Shown piece by piece: positions 39,371 through 48,311 of a stretch of 64,000 nucleotides of DNA. A program made the translations under genes and the position numbers. The stretch spans positions 310,001-374,000 of the forward strand of contig NZ_PIPI01000001.1 in the NCBI RefSeq assembly GCF_003987315.1, in the 5' to 3' direction. Within the stretch, counting starts at the first letter, position 1. Every line of letters begins with the position of its first letter. Source of the stretch: Aliidiomarina haloalkalitolerans (lineage in GTDB: Bacteria; Pseudomonadota; Gammaproteobacteria; Enterobacterales; Alteromonadaceae). Below the pieces are notes generated by a model, which was not told the origin of the DNA, did no database searches, and was given only the letters and a program-made list of their open reading frames with translations.

Positions 39371-40395
39371 TGAAATTAGCGACGTATCGGGATGGTACTC
39401 GAGACGGCAAACTGGTTGTCGTGAGCCGTGATTTAAAACGTGCGGTCGCCGTACCGGAAATAGCCCGCACAATGCAGTGTGCGTTAGACAACTGGGAGCA
39501 GTTAGAAGAGCGCTTGCAGGCTGTTTATTCCGCTTTAAATAAAGGTTCGTTGGAAGATGAGTTTAATTTCGACGAAACCGCCTGTGCAAGCCCATTACCA
39601 CGGGCTTATCACTGGGCTGATGGCAGTGCCTATGTGAACCATGTTGAGCTTGTGCGTAAGGCTCGTGGCGCCGAAATGCCACCAAGCTTCTGGGAAGACC
39701 CGCTCATGTATCAGGGTGGCTCAGATTGCTTTATCGGGCCGCGTGAAGATATTCCACTGGGTTCAGAAAGTTGGGGCATCGACTTTGAAGGTGAAGTGGC
39801 GGTCGTGACTGGCGACGTACCAATGGGCACTGAAGCTGCCAACGCACGTTCCTATGTGCGCTTATTGATGCTCGTGAATGACGTTTCATTACGCGGTTTG
39901 ATTCCGAATGAATTGGCCAAAGGTTTTGGTTTTTATAACTCGAAGCCGAGTTCTGTGTTCTCACCGGTAGCGGTTACTCCAGACGAATTAGGTAGCGCAT
40001 GGCAAGATGGTAAAGTTCATTTACCACTGCGTTCGACGTACAACGGTGAGTTGTTCGGGTTTCCGAACGCTGGCGAAGACATGACGTTTAATTTTGACCG
40101 CTTAATTCAGCATGCAGCCATGACTCGGCCACTGTGTGCGGGAACCATTATTGGTTCAGGCACGGTATCGAATAAACAGGGCACGGATCATGGCAGTGCG
40201 GTGAGTGAAGGCGGCGTCGGTTATAGCTGTATTGCGGAAGTACGCATGATCGAAACCATCCGTGATGGTCAACCGAGCACGTCATTCATGAAGTTTGGTG
40301 ACACGATTCGCATTGAAATGCTGGATGCCGAAGGGCAGAGTATTTTTGGCGCGATTGACCAACAAGTCGTAGCGTACAAAGGACCACAAGCGTGA
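39370..40395 (+). CDS. fahA: Fumarylacetoacetate hydrolase FahA
   Basis: Final step of tyrosine degradation: hydrolyses fumarylacetoacetate to fumarate and acetoacetate. 341 aa. The C-terminal catalytic domain has the metal-binding pattern WGIDFEGEVAVV, then LMLVNDVSLRGL, FGFYNSKPSS and GTIIGSGTVSNKQG. The N-terminal domain is of the compact bacterial type. It is joined to hmgA by TAATG and to maiA by a 4-nt GTGA overlap. Confidence 0.94.
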   Translation: MKLATYRDGTRDGKLVVVSRDLKRAVAVPEIARTMQCALDNWEQLEERLQAVYSALNKGSLEDEFNFDETACASPLPRAYHWADGSAYVNHVELVRKARGAEMPPSFWEDPLMYQGGSDCFIGPREDIPLGSESWGIDFEGEVAVVTGDVPMGTEAANARSYVRLLMLVNDVSLRGLIPNELAKGFGFYNSKPSSVFSPVAVTPDELGSAWQDGKVHLPLRSTYNGELFGFPNAGEDMTFNFDRLIQHAAMTRPLCAGTIIGSGTVSNKQGTDHGSAVSEGGVGYSCIAEVRMIETIRDGQPSTSFMKFGDTIRIEMLDAEGQSIFGAIDQQVVAYKGPQA

Positions 40396-41057
40396 AACCA
40401 AAGCTTCATGGTTACTGGCGCTCGTCTGCTAGCTACCGGGTGCGTATCGCACTTGCGTTAAAAGGGATTGAATACGATTATGTGCCGGTGCACTTGTTGC
40501 GTGACGGTGGCGAGCAGAAATCTGCTCGTTACCAACAACTTAACCCGGCGCAATTGGTGCCAACACTCGAAATTGCAAATACTGCGAATGGCGAAACGTT
40601 GTGCTTGAATCAGTCGTTAGCGATTATTGAATACCTCGATGCGATTTATCCGGCAGTGCGCTTAATTCCTGCTGATCCGGCGCAAGCTGCTGTGGTGCGG
40701 ATGCTGGCGTTGGATATGGCTGCGGATTTACAGCCGGTAACAAACCTACGTGTGCTGCAAGCCCTGACAACAGACTTTGCTTTACCCGAGACTGCAAAGG
40801 GCGAGTGGATTAAGCTGTGGGTGACGCGCACGTTTGCTGCATTTGAACAACGCTTACAGCGCTACGCAGGGCATTATTGTTACGGTGACCATGTCACCCT
40901 TGCGGATGTTTGTTTGGTGCCTCAGGTATACAATGCCAAGCGATTTGGTGTCGATTTAACACCGTATCCTAATTTGCAACGTGTTATCGCCAACCTAGAA
41001 GCACTGCCAGCGTTGCAAATGGCTGCTCCGGAAGCTCAGGTGGATGCCAATAGCTAA
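40392..41057 (+). CDS. maiA: Maleylacetoacetate isomerase MaiA (zeta-class GST)
   Basis: Glutathione-dependent isomerisation of maleylacetoacetate to fumarylacetoacetate; acts between HmgA and FahA although encoded last. 221 aa with an N-terminal thioredoxin-fold domain carrying the zeta-GST signature SSASYRVRIAL and LNPAQLVPTLE, and a helical C-terminal domain with the TLADVCLVPQV segment. GTG start overlapping the fahA stop. A strong terminator follows. Confidence 0.95.
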   Translation: MKPKLHGYWRSSASYRVRIALALKGIEYDYVPVHLLRDGGEQKSARYQQLNPAQLVPTLEIANTANGETLCLNQSLAIIEYLDAIYPAVRLIPADPAQAAVVRMLALDMAADLQPVTNLRVLQALTTDFALPETAKGEWIKLWVTRTFAAFEQRLQRYAGHYCYGDHVTLADVCLVPQVYNAKRFGVDLTPYPNLQRVIANLEALPALQMAAPEAQVDANS

Positions 41058-41106
41058 AGCAGTATTTGCATTACACTTAACGCAAAAATCATGAACATTA
41101 CCTAAG

Positions 41107-41143
41107 AAACGCTCGGCATGGCTTACCATAGCCGAGCGTTTTT
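41107..41143 (+). terminator. Intrinsic terminator after maiA
   Basis: AAACGCTCGGC followed by ATGG pairs with CCAT and GCCGAGCGTTT around a CTTA loop with one unpaired A, then TTTG. It ends the hpd-hmgA-fahA-maiA transcript. Confidence 0.86.
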
Positions 41144-41206
41144 GCTTTAATAGCAGGTTGAACGTCAAACTTAGAACAAGCGACTTAGACAAAGCGGCTT
41201 AAGTAC

Positions 41207-41262
41207 ACAGGCTTAATTAAACAGGCTTAATTAAACAGGCTTAATTAAACAGGCTTAAGTAC
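41207..41262. repeat. 14-bp tandem repeat, three perfect copies plus one partial
   Basis: ACAGGCTTAATTAA occurs three times head to tail (41207-41220, 41221-41234, 41235-41248), followed by a degenerate copy ending in GTAC (41249-41262). A degraded copy, AAAGCGGCTTAAGTAC (41191-41206), lies just upstream. The tract ends 28 nt before the S9 peptidase ATG and each unit contains the palindrome TTAATTAA. Confidence 0.92.
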
Positions 41263-41290
41263 ACTGATATAAGAAAACAAGGAAACGACA

Positions 41291-43792
41291 ATGAAAAGAA
41301 AACTTGCGGTTGCTATCAGTGCGGCATTTTTTGCTGCCGCCTGCGCAAGTAGCGGAGCAGGGCAACAATCTGCTGATGCTGCTTGGTATACAACAGAATC
41401 TTTAACCCCAAGCACTGTTCCGGTCGGCTTAGGTCCACGAGCAGCCGATGAAAACTTCCCGATGACGCAAATCATGGCGGACCCGGATTGGTTGGGTCGT
41501 TTCCCAGAGCAAGCCTATTGGTCGTGGGACGGTCGCAGCGTCTTGTTCAATCGCAAGCGTGAAGGTAGCCCACAGCGTGATTTGTTTATCCGCGGTTTAA
41601 CTGCGGGAGGCAACGGTGAGCAAGTCGCGTTAGCCGATCTCCATGCGCACGCCTATCGTACTGGGGTATTTAATGCGGATCGTAGCTTACGCGCCTATGT
41701 CTTCGAACGAAATATTTTTGTCCTCGAACAGAGCAACGGCAATGTTCGGCAATTAACTCGCGACACGCAAAATAAAACCGACTTGCAGTTTCTTGCCGAC
41801 GGTCGTTTAAGCTATCGCAGTGGCAATGACTTTTACGCAATGGACTTAAGTAACGGCTACACCGAGTTGGTGCTGTCATTGCAAACGCAAGATGCGCCAG
41901 AGGCGTTAGCGGAACCGAAAGATATTCTTGCCCAAGAAGAAATCGACCTGATTGTTTATAACCAAGTTCAGCGTCGCATTCGCGAAGAACGATTTAATGA
42001 TCAACAGGCTCTGCAACAAGCCAACCCAGCACTTGCGCCAGCGCCGGTGTATCTAGGTCGTGGCGTACAGGTCGCAGAAGTTAGTTTGTCGCCGACGGCC
42101 GATCGTGCACTCGTGGCAGTTACTCAGCCGCAAAGTTGGCGTGGTGAGGGTGATTTAATGCCACGTTATGTGACCGAAAGCGGACGTGTTGAGAATCAAG
42201 ATGTGCGTCGTCGCGTCGCTGATGCGAGTCCAGTGAACCACACCCTGTATTTGGTTGACTTAGCGACCGGTGAAAAAACCGAGCTGAAATACGACACGTT
42301 GCCTGGCTTTGACGAAGATGTCCTGAAATCAGTGCGTGAAGAGAACTATGCGGCCGAAGGCAAAACCTATGTCAGCGAACGTAAGCCACGTGCTATTGAG
42401 GTGATGGCACGATGGTCGGCCCAAGAAGGTAATATCAACTGGAAAGCTGACGGTTCAGCCGTCGCTATCATGCTGCGTGCATGGGACAACAAAGACCGTT
42501 GGATTGCGACCGTCGATTTCGCTGAAGGCAAATTGGTAAATCAGCATCGCTTGCACGATGAGGCGTGGATTAACCGCGATTTCAATGCCTTCAACTGGTT
42601 GCCGAATTCAAACTCGCTGTGGTACCTGTCTGAAGAAAGCAATTACTCGCATTTATATGTGAAGAACCTCGACAATAATCGTGTTCGTCAACTGACGTCT
42701 GGTCGTTATTTAGTCGATCAGGTGACGTTAAATGCTGCCGGTGATACTTTCTATTTCCAAGCGAATAAGCCGCATCCGGGAATTTTTGAAATTTACCGTG
42801 TACCGGTCAGTGGCGGTGACGTGGAGCAGTTAACTGATCTTGGCGGCATGACTTCTTATCAGCTTAGTCCGAACGAAGAGCGCTTATTGTTAACGCACTC
42901 GAGCGTGCATCAGCCACCAGAAATCTATGTGCAAGATGCGCAACCGAATGTTGCCGCTATGCGCTTAACTGAGACGGTTTCTGCGGAGTTCGTTGCCAAG
43001 CCTTGGCCGTTGCCGGAAATTGTACCGGTACCGTCAAGCCATGTAGAAGACCCGATTTATAGCCGGGTGTATGTACCAGCAGACTTTGACGCCGAGCGTG
43101 CTGAGCAATACCCAGCAGTTGTCTTTATTCATGGCGCAGGTTACTTACAGAACGCCCACGCAGGGTGGTCGAACTATTTCCGTGAGTTCATGTTCCATAG
43201 CAAGCTGACTGAGCAAGGCTATGTGGTACTTGATCTCGACTTCCGCGGTTCAGCCGGATATGGCCGTGATTGGCGGACAGCTGTGTATCGTCAAATGGGT
43301 TGGCCGGAAGTAGAAGACTTGGTTGATGTTGTTAAATGGTTGGGTGAGCATCGGAACGTTGATGTTGAACGAGTGGGTACCTATGGTGGCTCATACGGCG
43401 GCTTCTTGACGTTTATGTCGCTGTTCAACGAACCAGGCTTGTTTAAAGCTGGGGCTGCGTTACGTCCGGTTACGGATTGGGCGCATTACAACACAGGCTA
43501 TACGTCAAACATTCTGAATCGGCCACAAGACGACATGATTGCGTATCGTCGTAGCTCACCAATTTATTTTGCAGAAGGCTTAGAAGACGCACTACTTATC
43601 AGCGCACCAATGGTTGATGACAACGTTTTCTTCCAAGACTCGGTGCGTTTAGTACAGCGTTTAATCGAGCTTGAAAAAGAAAATTTTGAGACTGCGATTT
43701 TCCCCGTCGAGCCACACGGTTTTGTGCAACCATCAAGTTGGCTTGATCAATATCGTCGCATCTATAAATTATTTGAAGATAATCTCAAGTAA
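41291..43792 (+). CDS. S9 family (prolyl oligopeptidase-type) peptidase lipoprotein
   Basis: An exported 833-residue serine peptidase. The signal sequence ends in the lipobox AAAC near residue 18. A beta-propeller-like N-terminal region (about 60-570) precedes an alpha/beta hydrolase domain. The catalytic triad is visible: Ser701 in GGSYGGFL, Asp776 in APMVDDNVFF and His809 in EPHGFVQP. It resembles dipeptidyl aminopeptidase/acylaminoacyl-peptidase-like members; substrate unknown. AAGGAA ribosome site. Single gene closed by its own terminator, preceded by the 14-bp repeat tract. Confidence 0.93.
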   Translation: MKRKLAVAISAAFFAAACASSGAGQQSADAAWYTTESLTPSTVPVGLGPRAADENFPMTQIMADPDWLGRFPEQAYWSWDGRSVLFNRKREGSPQRDLFIRGLTAGGNGEQVALADLHAHAYRTGVFNADRSLRAYVFERNIFVLEQSNGNVRQLTRDTQNKTDLQFLADGRLSYRSGNDFYAMDLSNGYTELVLSLQTQDAPEALAEPKDILAQEEIDLIVYNQVQRRIREERFNDQQALQQANPALAPAPVYLGRGVQVAEVSLSPTADRALVAVTQPQSWRGEGDLMPRYVTESGRVENQDVRRRVADASPVNHTLYLVDLATGEKTELKYDTLPGFDEDVLKSVREENYAAEGKTYVSERKPRAIEVMARWSAQEGNINWKADGSAVAIMLRAWDNKDRWIATVDFAEGKLVNQHRLHDEAWINRDFNAFNWLPNSNSLWYLSEESNYSHLYVKNLDNNRVRQLTSGRYLVDQVTLNAAGDTFYFQANKPHPGIFEIYRVPVSGGDVEQLTDLGGMTSYQLSPNEERLLLTHSSVHQPPEIYVQDAQPNVAAMRLTETVSAEFVAKPWPLPEIVPVPSSHVEDPIYSRVYVPADFDAERAEQYPAVVFIHGAGYLQNAHAGWSNYFREFMFHSKLTEQGYVVLDLDFRGSAGYGRDWRTAVYRQMGWPEVEDLVDVVKWLGEHRNVDVERVGTYGGSYGGFLTFMSLFNEPGLFKAGAALRPVTDWAHYNTGYTSNILNRPQDDMIAYRRSSPIYFAEGLEDALLISAPMVDDNVFFQDSVRLVQRLIELEKENFETAIFPVEPHGFVQPSSWLDQYRRIYKLFEDNLK

Positions 43793-43811
43793 TTTAGGTG
43801 CAAATATGACT

Positions 43812-43843
43812 AAAATGGGCAGCTTAAAGCTGCCCATTTTTTT
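43812..43843 (+). terminator. Intrinsic terminator after the S9 peptidase gene
   Basis: AAAATGGGCAGCTT (43812-43825) pairs with AAGCTGCCCATTTT (43827-43840) and continues into T residues, 20 nt after the stop codon. The small membrane protein gene begins 19 nt further on. Confidence 0.87.
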
Positions 43844-43862
43844 GCGAAGGATTGACGCCACT

Positions 43863-44132
43863 ATGACAGATTTATCAGTTGCAGACCGACGCCTTATTCG
43901 CTGGTTAAAAGTCAGCATGGTCGCTGGGATTTGTCTATTAATCACTGGTCATCTAGTGTTGAGTGCGACTTTTTTAAATGATGCAATCGATCATCGTGGA
44001 TATATTCTTGGTGCAGCCATGAGCGCCATCGGAGTTATCTTGTCATTACCGACCAAGATTTATCTCACGATACTTTTAATGGATTACGAAGAGGCGAGCA
44101 AAGAAGCAGTTAAAGCGGAAACTAAATCCTAA
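43863..44132 (+). CDS. Small two-helix membrane protein, function unknown
   Basis: 89 residues from the ATG at 43863, with AAGG about 13 nt upstream (weak). Two hydrophobic segments (about 15-38 and 47-72) are separated by a short polar loop, and the C-terminus is charged (MDYEEASKEAVKAE). The open frame continues upstream to 43671 but crosses the terminator and the end of the S9 gene, so the longer form is unlikely. I do not recognise the family. Because it starts just after a strong terminator it would need its own promoter. Confidence 0.6.
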   Translation: MTDLSVADRRLIRWLKVSMVAGICLLITGHLVLSATFLNDAIDHRGYILGAAMSAIGVILSLPTKIYLTILLMDYEEASKEAVKAETKS

Positions 44133-44168
44133 AGCCGAGTTGCAAGGACTCGACTTCCGTATCATGAT

Positions 44169-44750
44169 TTACGATTGTTTTTTAACTAGATCAATCGGTC
44201 TTCGGCGCAAACCTGGGACAGCTAATGCGCCGCCAATCGCGCCACCTAAGTGACATAAATAGGCCACCTCAGCACCAAGCCAGTCTTGGTAACCGCTGTT
44301 CAAAGTCATATCAAATATGAGCTTCACAACGACTGCAGCGAGGACGATAAAGCCAATTTTATTGCCTTGTTTTGTCATGGTGACACCAGCGAAGACTACA
44401 ACCCCATGAAGCACGCCGGATAAACCGACGAAAAGATACTCTTGGCTGACGGCGATTGGCACTATGGTCGCAAATAATGCGCTAATGACCATGACATTGA
44501 CGAGCAGGCGTCCCTGCACTTGTTGCCGAAAAATAATGGCGAGCAGAAGCAAAGCAACCAGATTCATGGCTAAGTGCTGTATATTTAGGTGCACGAGGTG
44601 GGTGGTGAAAATTCGCCACGGCTGAGCTAACAAGCTGTTCTCGCTTAGCGTTAAGTAGTTATGCCACTGCGGCTGTAAATGAATGACGACACAAAGGAGT
44701 GCAATCACGACGGGCGCGAGCAAAAAGCGGAGCGGAAAAGTTTTAGTCAT
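44169..44750 (-). CDS. rrtA: Rhombosortase-like rhomboid family intramembrane serine protease
   Basis: 193-residue polytopic membrane protein of the rhomboid fold. WRIFTTHLVHLNIQHLAMNL is the conserved N-terminal core; the nucleophile is Ser111 in VGLSGVLHG and the basic partner is His167 in AYLCHLGGAIGG. The short size and SGVLHG motif match rhombosortases, which process proteins with GlyGly-CTERM anchors; I see no such C-terminus among the complete proteins here. Start at 44750 chosen for AGGA 7-8 nt upstream; 44768 would add six residues. Divergent from ggt. Confidence 0.78.
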   Translation of the reverse strand: MTKTFPLRFLLAPVVIALLCVVIHLQPQWHNYLTLSENSLLAQPWRIFTTHLVHLNIQHLAMNLVALLLLAIIFRQQVQGRLLVNVMVISALFATIVPIAVSQEYLFVGLSGVLHGVVVFAGVTMTKQGNKIGFIVLAAVVVKLIFDMTLNSGYQDWLGAEVAYLCHLGGAIGGALAVPGLRRRPIDLVKKQS

Positions 44751-44834
44751 GGGTCGTCCTGTAAACATTGCGAAAAATTCTCAGCTTCGTATGATACCCT
44801 TAAATATTCATCCTTCGCAAAATGAGCGTTTGAT

Positions 44835-46625
44835 ATGACTCTTTCCAGTACAGCTAAATCACTTTTGAGAAAAAATTTAGGGCTTCTGATTCTCGCAACC
44901 TCCTTATGGTTGACCGCGTGTTCGCCGGCGACGGAAGTTCAAACGCCTGTCGCCGCTGCCGATCCAGAAGCAGCAACGGGCCGGATGAGCAACGAAGTTA
45001 GCTATGCGCAGAACTATATGGTCGCAGCAGCAAACCCGTACGCGACTGAAGCGGGTCTCGACATACTTCGCAATGGTGGTAGCGCAATTGATGCAGCGGT
45101 CGCAGTGCAAGCCATGTTAACACTGGTAGAGCCGCAATCGTCTGGTATTGGTGGCGGTGCTTTTCTGCTCTATTGGGACAATGAAGCACAGCGTTTATAT
45201 ACGCTAGATGCACGAGAAACAGCGCCGATGGCGGCGACGCCAGAGCTATTCTTAGACGCTGATGGTAATCCCCCCACGTATTTGGAAGCCTTGGTGGGGG
45301 GGCGTTCGGTTGGCACGCCTGGCGTCATGCGCGGCCTTGAGGCTGCGCACGAGCGTTGGGGTCAGCTGCCGTGGGCATCACTTTTTACATCAACCATAGA
45401 GCTTGCTGACGAAGGATTTAGTGTCTCGCCACGCCTTGCTCAGCTCATTGAGATGGAATTGAACCCTGGGTTAACCCAACTTGGTGCAGCCCGCGACTAT
45501 TTTTGGCCAAACGGGCAGCCGTTACAGGCGCATAGTCGTAAACAGAATCCCGAACTTGCAGCAACGCTGCGAGCGATTGCAGAGCAGGGCGCGGATGCTT
45601 TGCATGTTGGCCCGATTGCAGAAGCGATTGTTGCTGCGGTGCAGAACAGTGAAGTTCAACCGGGCTTATTGACCATGGAAGATCTGGCAAATTATCAGCC
45701 GATTTGGCGCGAGCCAGTGTGCGGGCCGTATCGTGTCTATGAAATTTGTAGCATGGGTCCGCCGAGCTCAGGTGGCGTCACGATGTTGCAGATTATGGCG
45801 TTACTCGAGCCGTTTGAGTTACAGGGTTTGGAAGTAAACGGTGAAGAGGCTTTGCATTTCTTTACCCAGGCATCGCGTTTAGCGTTTGCTGATCGCAACC
45901 GCTATATCGGTGATGCGGACTTTTTAGAAGTTCCGATTGCAGCGTTATTGAACCGCGATTATTTGGCTGAGCGTGTTGCTTATATTGGCGGTACCGATAT
46001 GGGACACGCACTGCCTGGAAGTATTGAGGATTTATTGCGTGCGGATGACCAGTCGCCAGAGTTTCCGAATACGAGCCATTTCAGTATTGTTGACCAGCAT
46101 GGTAATGCGGTTTCCATGACTACAACAATTGAATTTGGCTTTGGTTCGGGGGTCATGACCCACGGTTTTCTGTTAAACAACCAACTAACGGACTTTTCTT
46201 GGGTTCCTGAAATTGACGGTGAGCCGGTAGCTAACCGTATTGAGCCAGGTAAACGACCGCGCAGCTCAATGGCACCTGCGATTGTTTTCGATGAGCAAGG
46301 TAACGTGTTGCACGTCGTCGGTTCACCGGGTGGCCCTCGAATTATCAATTATGTCACGCAAACTCTCATCGGTTTGCTAGACTGGAACTTAGACATGCAA
46401 CAAGCGATTGATTTACCAAAAGTTACAAACTTGAACAGTGCAACTGCACTCGAACGTCACACGAACTTAGAGCAGTTGGTCAGACTTTTCGAAGCGCGCG
46501 GTCATGATGTCGAAGTGCGTGACCTCAATAGCGGATTACATGGTATTTCAATTCGTGATGGGCGACTTGAGGGTGGTGCAGACCCTCGTCGCGAGGGAAC
46601 AGCAAAAGGAGACGAACATGAGTGA
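44835..46625 (+). CDS. ggt: Gamma-glutamyltranspeptidase, lipoprotein form
   Basis: Hydrolyses or transfers gamma-glutamyl groups of glutathione and gamma-glutamyl peptides outside the cytoplasm. 596 aa with an N-terminal lipobox LTAC (Cys about 29), so membrane-anchored, unlike E. coli Ggt. The autoprocessing and catalytic Thr is Thr413 in FPNTSHFSIVDQHGNAV; GGSAIDAAVA, IGGGAFLLYWD, MGPPSSGGVTM and GSPGGPRIINYV are family signatures. The end overlaps the HIT gene by 8 nt. Confidence 0.94.
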   Translation: MTLSSTAKSLLRKNLGLLILATSLWLTACSPATEVQTPVAAADPEAATGRMSNEVSYAQNYMVAAANPYATEAGLDILRNGGSAIDAAVAVQAMLTLVEPQSSGIGGGAFLLYWDNEAQRLYTLDARETAPMAATPELFLDADGNPPTYLEALVGGRSVGTPGVMRGLEAAHERWGQLPWASLFTSTIELADEGFSVSPRLAQLIEMELNPGLTQLGAARDYFWPNGQPLQAHSRKQNPELAATLRAIAEQGADALHVGPIAEAIVAAVQNSEVQPGLLTMEDLANYQPIWREPVCGPYRVYEICSMGPPSSGGVTMLQIMALLEPFELQGLEVNGEEALHFFTQASRLAFADRNRYIGDADFLEVPIAALLNRDYLAERVAYIGGTDMGHALPGSIEDLLRADDQSPEFPNTSHFSIVDQHGNAVSMTTTIEFGFGSGVMTHGFLLNNQLTDFSWVPEIDGEPVANRIEPGKRPRSSMAPAIVFDEQGNVLHVVGSPGGPRIINYVTQTLIGLLDWNLDMQQAIDLPKVTNLNSATALERHTNLEQLVRLFEARGHDVEVRDLNSGLHGISIRDGRLEGGADPRREGTAKGDEHE

Positions 46626-46998
46626 AACGATTTTTAGTAAGATTATTAGTCGCGAGATTCCAGCGGACATCGTCTATGAGGATGAGCTAGCGCTCGCATT
46701 TAAAGACATTAATCCGCAAGCGCCTTTTCACTGTTTGATTATTCCGAAAAAGGCCATTGCTACGGTGAACGATATCCGTAAAGAAGATCGCGAGATCGTA
46801 GGTCATCTTTATTACGTTGCCGGTGAGATTGCTCGCGAACACGGTTTTGCCAATGAAGGGTATCGAGTTGTGATGAACTGTAATGAATTTGGCGGTCAAA
46901 CGGTTTACCACATTCACGTTCACATGTTAGCTGGTAAGCCATTAGGCTGGCCACCATATCAGGAAAAATTGAAACGGACGAACCCAATCGAAGCCTAA
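46618..46998 (+). CDS. hinT: HIT family protein, HinT-like purine nucleoside phosphoramidase
   Basis: 126-residue histidine triad protein. The triad HIHVHM gives His98, His100 and His102, with ELALAFKDINPQAPFHCLIIPK at the N-terminal side. HinT enzymes hydrolyse AMP-lysine and adenosine phosphoramidates. Start at 46618 (MSETIFSKIISREIPADIVY), 8 nt inside ggt, with AAAGGAGA upstream; the open frame extends to 46504 but that part is a shadow of ggt. Confidence 0.93.
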   Translation: MSETIFSKIISREIPADIVYEDELALAFKDINPQAPFHCLIIPKKAIATVNDIRKEDREIVGHLYYVAGEIAREHGFANEGYRVVMNCNEFGGQTVYHIHVHMLAGKPLGWPPYQEKLKRTNPIEA

Positions 46999-47056
46999 AT
47001 GAACAGGCGTTTAAATGAGTAGGCTTTAGGTACGACATAGAGTGTTCGTAACACAT

Positions 47057-47096
47057 AAAAGCCCTGACCAGCAAAGTGCACGGTCAGGGCTTTTTT
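47057..47096. terminator. Bidirectional terminator between the HIT gene and rlmI
   Basis: AAAAGCCCTGACC (47057-47069) pairs with GGTCAGGGCTTTT (47082-47094) and is flanked by T-runs read from either strand. It lies between convergent genes. Confidence 0.88.
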
Positions 47097-47120
47097 ATAC
47101 TTGCTAAATGGCTGTCCGCA

Positions 47121-48311
47121 CTAATCCATTGCGCGCAAAATAAGGCCTTTCAAATACCAACCTTCAGGATAATGAATGTGGACTGGGTGGTCTGCTGCTT
47201 GTTGCGTCCATGCCACGATTTGTAAGTCACGATTCGCGTCTAAACAGGCGTCAGCGACGACTTTCTGGAACAAGTCAGCACTGAGTAACCCCGAGCATGA
47301 GAACGTCAACAGGACACCGCCTGGCGCTAGAATCTTCGCTGCTAAGCGATTAATGTCTTTATAACCGCGACAAGCGCGATTCAAACTTGCCTTACTGTCA
47401 ACAAACTTAGGCGGGTCGAGAACAATAACATCAAACATTTCGCCTTGCTCGACGTAATGGCGTAATTGTTCAAAGACATCGGCTTTGACGTGTTGTACGT
47501 TGGCGCCTTCGAAACCATTCAGAGCTAAATTTTCGACCGAGGTGTCGAGTGCTTGCTGGGATACGTCAACGTTTACGACTTCGCTTGCACCAGCGGCGGT
47601 CGCGTAAAGACCAAAACCACCGGTGTAAGCAAAACAGTTCAGCATGCGTTTGCCTTTTGCGTAGGTTTGTATCGCTTTGCGGGCGTCGCGTTGATCGAGG
47701 TAATAGCCGGTTTTATGGCCGGTCACTACGTCAACTGCGAGTTTAAGGCCGTTCTCTTCGATCACAATAGGTGCGATTGGTGCGTCACCAAAGCGAGCGC
47801 CTGTGCTTAGCTTTAGGCCTTCCTTCTTGCGAACATCGACGTCTGAGCGTTCGTAAATCACGCGATCAGGGTAAAGTTCTTGGAGCACGGCAAAAAGCGT
47901 TTCTTGGTGGTAAACCGCACCGGCAGTGAGCAATTGACAGACGATGACTTGATCGTAACAGTCGATGGTAATTCCAGGTAAACCGTCTGATTCGCCAGCG
48001 ACTAATCGATAAGCATTGGTCTGCTGACGGACAAGTGTGTCACGTAAGGCTTGAGCACTGCGGATTCGGCGCAAAAAGAATTCGCGATCGATGCTTTCCC
48101 CTTGAGTAAAACTCCAAACGCGTGCGCGGATTTGCGAGTGCGGTGAATAGGCAGCAAGCCCTAAGAACTCACCTTTGTCGCTCACCACCTCGACTGTGCT
48201 ACCAAGTGTTGGCTTGCCTTGAACTTTCGCAATCGCACCACTAAAAACCCAAGGGTGTCGACGTCGTAACGACTTCTCACGACCACTTTTAATGACGATA
48301 CGATCGCTCAT
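47121..48311 (-). CDS. rlmI: 23S rRNA m5C1962 methyltransferase RlmI
   Basis: SAM-dependent methylation of C1962 of 23S rRNA. The 396-residue length equals E. coli RlmI. N-terminal PUA domain (about 1-75, RRRHPWVFSGAI), then a central domain and a Rossmann methyltransferase with MLNCFAYTGGFGLYA (motif I), VILDPPKFVDSK (motif IV) and LLTFSCSGLLS carrying a catalytic-type cysteine. The ATG shares a base with the metG stop (TAATG), so it is probably translated from the metG message. Confidence 0.94.
   Translation of the reverse strand: MSDRIVIKSGREKSLRRRHPWVFSGAIAKVQGKPTLGSTVEVVSDKGEFLGLAAYSPHSQIRARVWSFTQGESIDREFFLRRIRSAQALRDTLVRQQTNAYRLVAGESDGLPGITIDCYDQVIVCQLLTAGAVYHQETLFAVLQELYPDRVIYERSDVDVRKKEGLKLSTGARFGDAPIAPIVIEENGLKLAVDVVTGHKTGYYLDQRDARKAIQTYAKGKRMLNCFAYTGGFGLYATAAGASEVVNVDVSQQALDTSVENLALNGFEGANVQHVKADVFEQLRHYVEQGEMFDVIVLDPPKFVDSKASLNRACRGYKDINRLAAKILAPGGVLLTFSCSGLLSADLFQKVVADACLDANRDLQIVAWTQQAADHPVHIHYPEGWYLKGLILRAMD

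Noticed and set aside
41191-41262. Tandem repeats as a CRISPR array
   Set aside because: The units are directly adjacent with no unique spacers, only 14 bp long, and no cas genes are present.
43671-43862. Upstream extension of the small membrane protein frame
   Set aside because: It runs through the 3' end of the S9 peptidase gene and the terminator hairpin and shows no protein-like composition; the ATG at 43863 is preferred.
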